DNA of 34,569 nucleotides from Candidatus Peregrinibacteria bacterium (lineage in GTDB: Bacteria; Patescibacteriota; Gracilibacteria; UBA1369; JACRIC01). Each line of letters starts with the position of its first letter. Position 1 is the first letter of the stretch. Location: positions 1 to 34,569 of the forward strand of contig JACPHH010000021.1 in assembly GCA_016188705.1 (NCBI GenBank), read 5' to 3'. Below the pieces are notes generated by a model. The model was not told where the DNA came from. It ran no database searches and was given only the letters and a program-made list of their open reading frames with translations. Positions 14,982-21,786 of this stretch are shown here, one piece after another. The translations under genes and the position numbers were made by a program.

Positions 14982-15267
14982 TCAATTCTTTTAAAATACT
15001 TTTACCAGAGCGTGCGCGAATTTTTCCTTGTCTGTAATCTTCGATAATCTCTTTTTCACGAGAAAGAATCTCGAATTCTTGATCTTCGGTAAGACCGTTT
15101 TCCGTAAAAATATGTTTTTTTTCAATTCTGACAATCTCTGTTAAATTAAGTTTCACCAATGCCGATACAGTAATGCCCTTATAATGTGCAATATTATCGA
15201 GATCCTTTTTAAGATTATTGTCCACCTTAATCTGAATAAGCTGTTGAGAGGTTTTTTTAGTTGCCAT
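14974..15267 (-). CDS. RelB/DinJ-like antitoxin
   Basis: This 97-aa antitoxin is encoded immediately upstream of, and overlapping, the toxin. Residues ~8-45 (LIQIKVDNNLKKDLDNIAHY, then GITVSALVKLNLTEIVR) fit a ribbon-helix-helix DNA-binding domain of the RelB/DinJ type. The charged C-terminus (EKEIIEDYRQGKIRARSG) would wrap the toxin. ATG 15267 (MATKKTSQQLI) is preferred; the upstream start at 15300 would add 11 atypical residues. RelB-type proteins usually repress their own operon with the toxin as co-repressor. Confidence 0.83.
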   Translation of the reverse strand: MATKKTSQQLIQIKVDNNLKKDLDNIAHYKGITVSALVKLNLTEIVRIEKKHIFTENGLTEDQEFEILSREKEIIEDYRQGKIRARSGKSILKELNA

Positions 15268-15335
15268 GAGAGTATGAATAAGTATTACTTTTCTATACAA
15301 AATTATAACTCATTTAAAAAAATAAACAACCTGCT

Positions 15336-17159
15336 CTAATAAACCGACTGTAAATAACAATTTTCGCAATAGACAATTTCAGGTCGATCAGGAGCATAGG
15401 TTGTTTCGATAGTTATTCCACATGTACCGCATACGCGTTTCCAAAGTTTTCGCGGATTTCGAAGAGACATTCGTGCGGCGTGGCGGCAATCGTGGCAAAG
15501 ACGCGGGATTGGAAGCATTTTTTTGCGATAAAACGCGAGTTCTTGGGGAATAATTTTATAATTTTTTTTGCACGTCGCGCATGCAAGAATTTTTTGGGTA
15601 ATCAAATCGGAAATTTCATCAAGAGTATCAGGAATAATAGTGGTCCGAATTTGATAATCACGCATGTCAATATCCTTCCATTTATATCCTTTTTTCAGCG
15701 CCATTTCTTTCGTCAACGGAAAGTATACTTGAGCAACGGTTTCGTTATAACCATAAGGCGAAAGGGATGCTGGAAGAAATTCACCCCATTCACTGATTTC
15801 GGCTTTATGTTGAGATGAGGCTTGTTGATATGAGGTTTGTTGAAATGAGTTGTGTTGAGATGAAGATTGATTGTCTTTTTGTTCAGCAGATTGAGGTGGC
15901 AAGAGATTCGCTACTCGAGTTTTTTTCATATGTTCAATAATCCGAGGAACAAGACTTTCGTAATCATCTTTTGAATATTGTTTGTTGAATATGCAATACT
16001 GCGACCTTTTAAGCCCTACGCAGCCAAATAAATGATGACAATTTTGTATGCAGAGTTTTGAATAAAAAATGTCATAGCAACCGTCCCATATCTGATCTGA
16101 AAAGCATACATTTCTGACAGCAAAACCTATTTCGTGATTTTCATAACAAAATTCCGCTCCTTTTTGAGAGCCGAATACTGTCATGTCGTAAACCATTTTC
16201 GTATTGCGGGCATTAAAAACAAATTTACAATCTTGCCCATGAATAAGGTCATAACAGTCCCTGCATCGTTGCGTGTGGGAAAGATAATCTCCTGTCGAAT
16301 CCTCATTTTGAATGCCATGGAGCGATTTTTGAGGAAAATGTATCGAAAACGCGCGGAATTTTTGCTCCATATTCTGCATTTCGGAAAAAGAACAAAAATT
16401 CACTTCCGAGAGTTTCGCGTCATATTCCTCTTTGGTATAAGGCTTATTGAAAAAATAAAATTGCTTGTTTCGTAAATTACTGCAGCCAAAACAGCTTGAA
16501 CAACTGATACAATTTTTGAGAAACCATGAGTCCGAACAGTGCTTGCAGTCTTGAGAAAAATGAAGATTATAGCATGCCATGCAGTCAATACATTCATAAC
16601 AAAGTTCAAGATTATATCCCTGAAGAATATCCATGGAGTCGCGAGAATCATAAATATTGTTAGAGTACATGCAGTCGCGATTGAAATCCGCTTCAAAAAT
16701 AAGATAACAATCCTTGCACCAGCCGCACTGATTCACGTATTCACAATTCTCATTGCCCGTTGCTGAACGAGCCAATTGAGGTACTGCATTCATAAGCTCC
16801 TCAAATTGCTCAAAAAAAGGTCTTTTAAAATCAAAATCGCGTCCATATTTTTTCGCGTCCCATTGATCTGAAAACCAAAAGTCATTATTGTAGACGGGGA
16901 AAGGCTTGTCTGGCGAGTAGACAGAAATAATGTCGCGTTCCGTCGCGCCGCATTTTCTGCGATAAAGAGTGCGTTCATTGCGCCAGGCGAGTCGACGCTG
17001 CTGTCGACAATCGGGGCAGAGCGACGGTGGCGGGAAAAGAAAATTTTGTCCTGAGAAATGAGGCGAAACTTTTTCATAAAATGAGATGTCCGCGGCAGAA
17101 ATCTCAAAATTTTGCTGACATTGGAAACATGTTTTATCGTGGTGGAAAGAATCTGACAT
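15336..17159 (-). CDS. Cysteine-rich double zinc-ribbon repeat protein, paralogue C
   Basis: This is the longest complete member, at 607 aa. The head ribbon uses C11/C14 and C48/C51, followed by WRNERTLYRRKC and ISVYSPDKPFPVY. The 12-residue repeat is clearest here: KDCYLIFEADFN, RDCMYSNNIYDS, RDSMDILQGYNL, and then the dense block LCYECIDCMACYN. A second repeat block follows, then FNKQYSKDDYESLVPRIIEHM. Before the linker (YGYNETVAQVYFPL) is a 5-residue tandem repeat encoded by four 15-bp units at 15809-15868. The tail ribbon ends VYCENCYLQSVY. It lies 57 nt after D and has its own likely -10 at 17171-17176, which gives a very short leader. Confidence 0.85.
   Translation of the reverse strand: MSDSFHHDKTCFQCQQNFEISAADISFYEKVSPHFSGQNFLFPPPSLCPDCRQQRRLAWRNERTLYRRKCGATERDIISVYSPDKPFPVYNNDFWFSDQWDAKKYGRDFDFKRPFFEQFEELMNAVPQLARSATGNENCEYVNQCGWCKDCYLIFEADFNRDCMYSNNIYDSRDSMDILQGYNLELCYECIDCMACYNLHFSQDCKHCSDSWFLKNCISCSSCFGCSNLRNKQFYFFNKPYTKEEYDAKLSEVNFCSFSEMQNMEQKFRAFSIHFPQKSLHGIQNEDSTGDYLSHTQRCRDCYDLIHGQDCKFVFNARNTKMVYDMTVFGSQKGAEFCYENHEIGFAVRNVCFSDQIWDGCYDIFYSKLCIQNCHHLFGCVGLKRSQYCIFNKQYSKDDYESLVPRIIEHMKKTRVANLLPPQSAEQKDNQSSSQHNSFQQTSYQQASSQHKAEISEWGEFLPASLSPYGYNETVAQVYFPLTKEMALKKGYKWKDIDMRDYQIRTTIIPDTLDEISDLITQKILACATCKKNYKIIPQELAFYRKKMLPIPRLCHDCRHAARMSLRNPRKLWKRVCGTCGITIETTYAPDRPEIVYCENCYLQSVY
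15809..15868. repeat. 15-bp tandem repeat (4 units) inside paralogue C
   Basis: Four consecutive units read GTTGAGATGAGGCTT, GTTGATATGAGGTTT, GTTGAAATGAGTTGT and GTTGAGATGAAGATT. On the coding strand they encode a degenerate Ser/Gln-rich pentapeptide series (SSQHN, SFQQT, SYQQA, SSQHK). Being in frame and in a linker, copy number could vary without disrupting the protein. Confidence 0.75.
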
Positions 17160-17170
17160 TCAAAAATATT

Positions 17171-17176
17171 ATTATA
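17171..17176 (-). promoter_or_regulatory. -10 element before paralogue C
   Basis: TATAAT on the minus strand predicts a transcript start near 17164, about 5 nt before the ATG at 17159. No strong -35 is seen at 17 bp. It would allow C to be transcribed separately from D. Confidence 0.35.
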
Positions 17177-17216
17177 AAATTTTTTCTGTGCGGTATATTT
17201 TGGTTCAAGAAAATAT

Positions 17217-18860
17217 TTAATATATCGTTTCAAGGTAGCATTTTTCACAATACACATGCTCAGATCGTTCGGGAGCATAGGTGGTTTCAATATCATTATT
17301 GCATTTCTGACACTTCCTTTTCCACGAGTATCGCGGATTTCGGAACGACTTTCGTAATGAGTGACGGCATTCAGGACAGATTCGTGGCACAGGTAACTGA
17401 ATGAGATGGTAAAAGCGAAGTTCCTGAGGAATAATTTTAAAATTTTTCAAACACTCGCTACACTGTAAGACTTCTTGAAGAATAGCATCGGAAACATCCG
17501 AAATATTGTCGGGAATGACATATTTTTGGGCAACGGGCTTTTTTTCAATTTCGTCCATCCACTTAAATCCTTGCCGCAGAGCCTCTTCCCGACTTAGAGG
17601 AAAATAGTCATGCGCCGTAGTCTCATTGTAGCCAAAAAATGACAAATCTTGTGACAGAAAATGCCCAAATTCGCCAGCACGCTTCATATGATCAATTATT
17701 CGAGCTCTTAAAACCTTATAATCCGCTTCAGAATAGCTTTTATTAAGGATAGAATACTTTTTTCGTTTGAGCCCTACGCACCCAAAAAGATGCTGAGAAT
17801 TCAATATGAAATCGCAATATTCGATGTTCGATGAGTCTATAACAAAGAATGAACCGATATCATAATACGAATTAAAATTTGAAATGGAATTATAAGAAAG
17901 CTCGGCATTATCGCCCAAAAGGCTGCATCGAAAACAGTCCTTGGCTATATTAGCGAAAATAACATTTGAAAGATCTTGGCTTTCCGCTACGTCAAAACAG
18001 AGAGTGCAATTTTTGCTGTTTTTAATATAATCGCCGCTGCATTCTTCGGAATTCACAATATGGGCATATTTCACGACTCTTTTTGTAAGAAGTTTTTGAA
18101 AATCGCGAACATTTTCACAGTGCTGGAAATAACTTCCGCTGAGAAGTTCACTTTTTCTCTTTAAATAATCATCTTTCGAGTAGCGAGTATTCAAAATCAT
18201 GTAAGATTGATTCACAAGATTCGCGCATAAAATACATTCGTTGCAGCCGACGCAGTCGCTTATATAAGCGCAATTGCTGCAATTTTTTGAATCAAAAGCG
18301 AAATGGCATGAGTAAGAGTTTAGCGTGTCGCCGAGCATGGAAGAAAGCTCATTATAATTGCTGTAATCGGCATCAAGCACGTTCACATTTTTCATGCAGA
18401 GTGTCCCAAACATTGTATCTTGGTTCAAATCGCCTCCGAAAACAAGGTAGCAATTTTTATTGCCATAAGAAAAATTACAGTAGTCGCTATTCACGGGATT
18501 AATATTCATAAGCGCGAGTCGTGGAACTTTAAGCTGAAGCTCTTTCATCTGCTCAAAAAAAGGTCGGTTCGGATCAAAATTCTGGCCGTATTCAAGAGCA
18601 TCCCACTTATCGCTGTGCCAGAAATCGCTTTTATAAACCTTATAAGGTTTATCAGGAGAAAAAATGGAAATAATCGTTTCTCCTGTGGCATCGCATTTGC
18701 GTGAATAGAGATTTCGTTCATTGCGAAAACAGAGCCTCCGTCTTTGATCGCAAACAAAGCAAAGGTCTGAGGGGGCAAATCCAAATTTTTGATATAACGC
18801 GAAATCGTTATCTGTAAGAGTAAAACTGTCGTTGCAAACAGAACATTTTTTTTGTAACAT
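17217..18860 (-). CDS. Cysteine-rich double zinc-ribbon repeat protein, paralogue D
   Basis: This is the most diverged member (547 aa). The head ribbon uses C6/C9 and C34/C37 (LCFVCDQRRRLCFRNERNLY) and lacks the PHFSGQNF segment of B and C. Central repeats include NKNCYLVFGGDLNQD, NCSNCAYISDCVGCNECILC and NSEECSGDYIKNSKNC, with fewer cysteines per repeat in the second block. The linker FGYNETTAHDYFPLS and a tail ribbon ending VYCEKCYLETIY are conserved. ATG 18860 (MLQKKCSVC) is chosen; the frame is open to 18938, but the added 26 residues (SLFYLFF…) are not shared with A-C. It is the first gene of the C/D pair. Confidence 0.84.
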   Translation of the reverse strand: MLQKKCSVCNDSFTLTDNDFALYQKFGFAPSDLCFVCDQRRRLCFRNERNLYSRKCDATGETIISIFSPDKPYKVYKSDFWHSDKWDALEYGQNFDPNRPFFEQMKELQLKVPRLALMNINPVNSDYCNFSYGNKNCYLVFGGDLNQDTMFGTLCMKNVNVLDADYSNYNELSSMLGDTLNSYSCHFAFDSKNCSNCAYISDCVGCNECILCANLVNQSYMILNTRYSKDDYLKRKSELLSGSYFQHCENVRDFQKLLTKRVVKYAHIVNSEECSGDYIKNSKNCTLCFDVAESQDLSNVIFANIAKDCFRCSLLGDNAELSYNSISNFNSYYDIGSFFVIDSSNIEYCDFILNSQHLFGCVGLKRKKYSILNKSYSEADYKVLRARIIDHMKRAGEFGHFLSQDLSFFGYNETTAHDYFPLSREEALRQGFKWMDEIEKKPVAQKYVIPDNISDVSDAILQEVLQCSECLKNFKIIPQELRFYHLIQLPVPRICPECRHSLRKSFRNPRYSWKRKCQKCNNDIETTYAPERSEHVYCEKCYLETIY

Positions 18861-18967
18861 AGTAAAAAATAAATAGAATAATGAGGCAGAATTTTTTCCA
18901 ACTGAACAATCTGATACGCCTTCATCGTCGTTGAGCATTTTCGTTCGAATTTTTACATTTTCATTTC

Positions 18968-18995
18968 CGAAATTGCGTTTTTCAGAGTTTTCCTC
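18968..18995. repeat. Foldback-element end (partial copy)
   Basis: Read on the minus strand, GAGGAAAACTCTGAAAAACG then CAATTTCG matches the arm at 26336-26371. It lies in the 221-nt gap between paralogue D and capA. Confidence 0.5.
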
Positions 18996-19081
18996 AACAA
19001 AGTATAATAAAAAAAATAAAAAATAGGAAGAAAAATTGACATTCTCTTGCGAAAAATTTTCTTTTTAAATAGCGTAAAAGT

Positions 19082-20164
19082 ATGAAAAAAATTACGCAAA
19101 CAGGCATTTTTTGCATCACGGCTTTTATGACATTTGCCATCCTGACAACGGCGCAGGGAACTTTTTCATTTTCTGATATTTCAAAACCAAAAACGACAAG
19201 TAACGAGACTATAATTTTAGAAAAATCCATATTGACTGATGATCTCGATTCAAAAAATTCCGCGGACGTAAGCATGGTTTTTGTGGGCGATATAATGCTA
19301 GGAAGGTACGTTGAAACCTTGATGAAGAAGCACGGCGAGGAATATCCTTTTCTCAAAATACATGAGTTTTTAGAGAGATTTGAGACCGTAGTCGCTAATC
19401 TCGAAGGTCCGATTACGAAAAATCATCGCCAGACGCCGGATTGGACCACAAGTTTTTCATTCGCGCCGAGTATTGCAAAATTGCTCAAGAGTGAGGGAAT
19501 AGACATCGTTTCCATCGCGAATAATCACACGCTGGACAAAGGTGAAGCGGTATTTGAAGAAACAAAACAGATACTCACGGACGCGGAAATTGAGTACGTT
19601 GGTCATCCAAGAGATATTGATGAAAATTACGTTCTTGAAAAAAAAATAAATGGAAAAAAAATATTTTTCGTGGCGTTTCATGCGACAAAAAGTACCTTTG
19701 ATAAAGAAAAAGCCATTGAACTTGTGAAAAAAGTCTCATCGGACGAAAAGATTTTTGTGATAGTAATGCTGCATTGGGGCATCGAATATCAGCTTGTCGC
19801 AAGCGAAAAACAACAAAACCTTGCCCGAAGTCTTATTGATGCCGGCGCGGACAGCATCATAAGCCACCATCCGCATGTAGTTCAAAATATTGAGGCTTAT
19901 AACGGAAAAATTATTGTGTATTCATTGGGAAATTTTATTTTCGATCAGTATTTTTCCGATGACACACAACAAGGACTTGCTATCGGATTGGAGTTAAAAA
20001 ATGAAGAAGTCATTTACCGATTATTTCCACTCAGAAGTTATCAAAGCCAAGTGGAACTCATGAACGAAGAAAAAGCAGGTCCATGGCTTGAAAATCTCGC
20101 GAAAAGGAGCAGTGAAACCCTGTTCGATGCCATAAAAAAAGGAAAAATCGAAATGAAAAGATAA
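19082..20164 (+). CDS. CapA-family metallophosphatase-like protein, exported
   Basis: The 360-aa protein belongs to the CapA/PgsA (PGA_cap) branch of the calcineurin-like phosphoesterases, associated in some bacteria with poly-gamma-glutamate or capsule export. Residues ~7-26 (GIFCITAFMTFAILTTAQG) form a signal peptide or anchor. The core starts near residue 64 with VFVGDIMLGR (GD at 69-70), followed by ANLEGPI (106-110), IANNHTLDKG (147-150 NNHT), MLHWGIEYQ, SHHPHVVQN and YSLGNFIFDQ, all typical metal-site motifs. No pgsB/C or capsule genes are nearby, so the substrate is unknown. No Shine-Dalgarno sequence precedes ATG 19082; TTGACA at 19036-19041 is a possible -35 but has no well-spaced -10. 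Confidence 0.88.
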   Translation: MKKITQTGIFCITAFMTFAILTTAQGTFSFSDISKPKTTSNETIILEKSILTDDLDSKNSADVSMVFVGDIMLGRYVETLMKKHGEEYPFLKIHEFLERFETVVANLEGPITKNHRQTPDWTTSFSFAPSIAKLLKSEGIDIVSIANNHTLDKGEAVFEETKQILTDAEIEYVGHPRDIDENYVLEKKINGKKIFFVAFHATKSTFDKEKAIELVKKVSSDEKIFVIVMLHWGIEYQLVASEKQQNLARSLIDAGADSIISHHPHVVQNIEAYNGKIIVYSLGNFIFDQYFSDDTQQGLAIGLELKNEEVIYRLFPLRSYQSQVELMNEEKAGPWLENLAKRSSETLFDAIKKGKIEMKR

Positions 20165-20210
20165 TGATCCTTTGAAAATCGTACAATAGACTCGCTGCGC
20201 AATAATTTTT

Positions 20211-20254
20211 CTACTGCACTTTCAGTAGAAAGGACATTTTTCTTAAGGTTCTTT
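20211..20254. repeat. Hairpin plus foldback-element end
   Basis: CTACTG (20211-20216) and CAGTAG (20223-20228) form a 6-bp hairpin. GACATTTTTCTTAAGGTTCTTTA follows, related to the GTTTTTCTTAAGGCTCCT end at 7265-7282. It is located between the convergent capA and nusA genes. Confidence 0.45.
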
Positions 20255-20282
20255 AGATTGCCATCCAATGTGCAAACTGAGA

Positions 20283-20320
20283 CAATTTTTCATAATGCCA
20301 GCAATTTTTCATTATGCCAA
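20283..20320. repeat. 19-bp direct repeat, two units
   Basis: CAATTTTTCATAATGCCAG and CAATTTTTCATTATGCCAA are adjacent and differ at two positions. The pair lies 28 bp beyond the nusA stop codon in the convergent gap. Its role is unknown. Confidence 0.55.
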
Positions 20321-20347
20321 AAAACTAAAACTATTTTTCAGTGATGG

Positions 20348-21601
20348 CTATTTCATGTCTTTCAAAGCATTTTCAAGGAATTGAGCCTCTTCCTCGGCAA
20401 TGCCTTCAATTTGCATAAAATCCTTCACTTTCAGACCCTTGATCTGTTCTACAAGCGTAAGATGGGCGGTTTCAAGCTTTTTCACAACTTCCTCGGTAAT
20501 ACTTTGAAGATCTTTGACATTGGTTACTGTTTGAGTTTTTTGAGCAGTCTGCGCTTGCTCGCCGCCTTTGATTTCAGCAATGTCAAGAATATCAATTTCG
20601 TAGGCGGAAAGACGTGAAGCGAGTCGTACATTTTGACCATTTTTCCCGATAGCGAGAGGCCTTTGATCAGTATGGACGTAGACCGAAGCCCGTCTTCGTT
20701 CTTTATCAAGCACGATTTGCGCGACTTTCGCGGGTGAAAGGGCCGCTTTAATAAATTCTTCATCCTTTTCCTGCCATTGAATAATGTCAATGCGCTCGCC
20801 ATTGAGCTCATCCATAACATTTTGAATACGTACGCCCTTGGGACCGACGCAAGAACCGATAGGATCAATTTTTGGATCCGAAGAGTGAACGGCAATTTTA
20901 CAACGCACTCCAGGTTCTCGCGCAACGACTTTGATATCCACAAGCCCCTGTTTGATTTCAGGAATTTCGAGTTCAAGAAGCTTTCGAACAAGGTTCGGAT
21001 GGCTGCGGGAAATAAGAAGCTGCGGGCCTTTTGTAGTTTTTATAACCTTATCAAGATAGATTTTGAGTCGTTGTCCCGAATAATAGCGTTCATTGGGAAT
21101 CTGATGATCAAGAGGGAGAACGCAGATAATTTTTTCAAGGTCGATATAGACTTGTTGATTTTCCACGCGGTGAACTCGTACATTAAGAAGCTCATTTTCA
21201 CGATTTTTGAAAGTTTCGTACATAATTTCTCTTTCCGCTTCCTGCAGTCTTTGAATAATAACTTGTTTTGCTGATTGTGCCGCGATGCGTCCATATTCGA
21301 CGGGAGTCACGTCAATTTTGAGAACATCGCCTGCCTGGGCGTCTTTTTTATATTTTTGAGCTTCTTTGAGTGAAATTTCGATATTCTCATCAAGCACTTT
21401 TTTGACGACATTTTTGACGAGAAAAATAGTAGCCATGTCGGATCCTTCTTTGAATTCCACTTCGATATTTTGGTCGCGATTTCCGTAGTCTTTACGGTAC
21501 GCGGCGCGGAGAGCGGCTTTTATGGTTTCAAGAACGACTTCTTTTGAGATATTTTTTTCATCGCAGAGCTGATTGATGGCTGCAAGAAACTGTGATTGCA
21601 T
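20348..21601 (-). CDS. nusA: Transcription termination/antitermination factor NusA
   Basis: NusA binds RNA polymerase and nascent RNA and controls pausing, termination and antitermination. In the 417-aa product the N-terminal domain (about 1-125, SQFLAAINQLCDEKNIS…AALRAAYRKDYG) is followed by an S1 domain (~130-200), KH1 (IDPIGSCVGPKGVRIQNVMDEL), KH2 (RPLAIGKNGQNVRLASRLSA) and one C-terminal helix-hairpin repeat (KVKDFMQIEGIAEEEAQFL). ATG 21601 (MQSQFL) is chosen because the upstream in-frame extension is a hydrophobic leader not found in NusA. No rimP or infB, the usual partners, is adjacent. The gene has a good promoter and a hairpin in its leader. Confidence 0.96.
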   Translation of the reverse strand: MQSQFLAAINQLCDEKNISKEVVLETIKAALRAAYRKDYGNRDQNIEVEFKEGSDMATIFLVKNVVKKVLDENIEISLKEAQKYKKDAQAGDVLKIDVTPVEYGRIAAQSAKQVIIQRLQEAEREIMYETFKNRENELLNVRVHRVENQQVYIDLEKIICVLPLDHQIPNERYYSGQRLKIYLDKVIKTTKGPQLLISRSHPNLVRKLLELEIPEIKQGLVDIKVVAREPGVRCKIAVHSSDPKIDPIGSCVGPKGVRIQNVMDELNGERIDIIQWQEKDEEFIKAALSPAKVAQIVLDKERRRASVYVHTDQRPLAIGKNGQNVRLASRLSAYEIDILDIAEIKGGEQAQTAQKTQTVTNVKDLQSITEEVVKKLETAHLTLVEQIKGLKVKDFMQIEGIAEEEAQFLENALKDMK

Positions 21602-21647
21602 GGAAAAATAAGAAAGAAAAATAAAAAAAATGAGATAAAACAAAATG

Positions 21648-21666
21648 CAGGATATCATTTATCCTG
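21648..21666 (-). promoter_or_regulatory. Leader hairpin of nusA
   Basis: CAGGATA (21648-21654), a 5-nt loop and TATCCTG (21660-21666) form a perfect 7-bp stem in the predicted 5' leader. On the transcript it is followed by CATTTTGTTTT. It resembles a weak attenuator, which would fit nusA autoregulation, but this is inference. Confidence 0.35.
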
Positions 21667-21683
21667 ACTCATAAAACAATACT

Positions 21684-21712
21684 AGAATAACAAATTAAAA
21701 CCTTGCTGGCAA
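21684..21712 (-). promoter_or_regulatory. Promoter of nusA
   Basis: On the minus strand TTGCCA (plus coordinates 21707-21712) and TATTCT (21684-21689) are separated by exactly 17 bp. The leader would be about 75 nt. Confidence 0.55.
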
Positions 21713-21730
21713 GAGAAATTAACCGAAAAT

Positions 21731-21760
21731 TTGACTAAATTGAATTGACTGGAGTATTCT
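21731..21760 (+). promoter_or_regulatory. Promoter of the 723-residue gene
   Basis: TTGACT (21731-21736) and TATTCT (21755-21760) are 18 bp apart, with the predicted transcript start about 20 nt before ATG 21787. It is back-to-back with the nusA promoter and has the same -10. Confidence 0.55.
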
Positions 21761-21786
21761 AACCTCTTTTAACTAAAAAATTATAC

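Noticed and set aside
9506-18860. Calling the cysteine-rich proteins cytochromes, ferredoxins or CaiB/BaiF CoA-transferases.
   Set aside because: No CxxCH haem motifs or ferredoxin CxxCxxCxxxC pattern dominates, and there is no CoA-transferase similarity; that name looks like an inherited misannotation for this type of protein.
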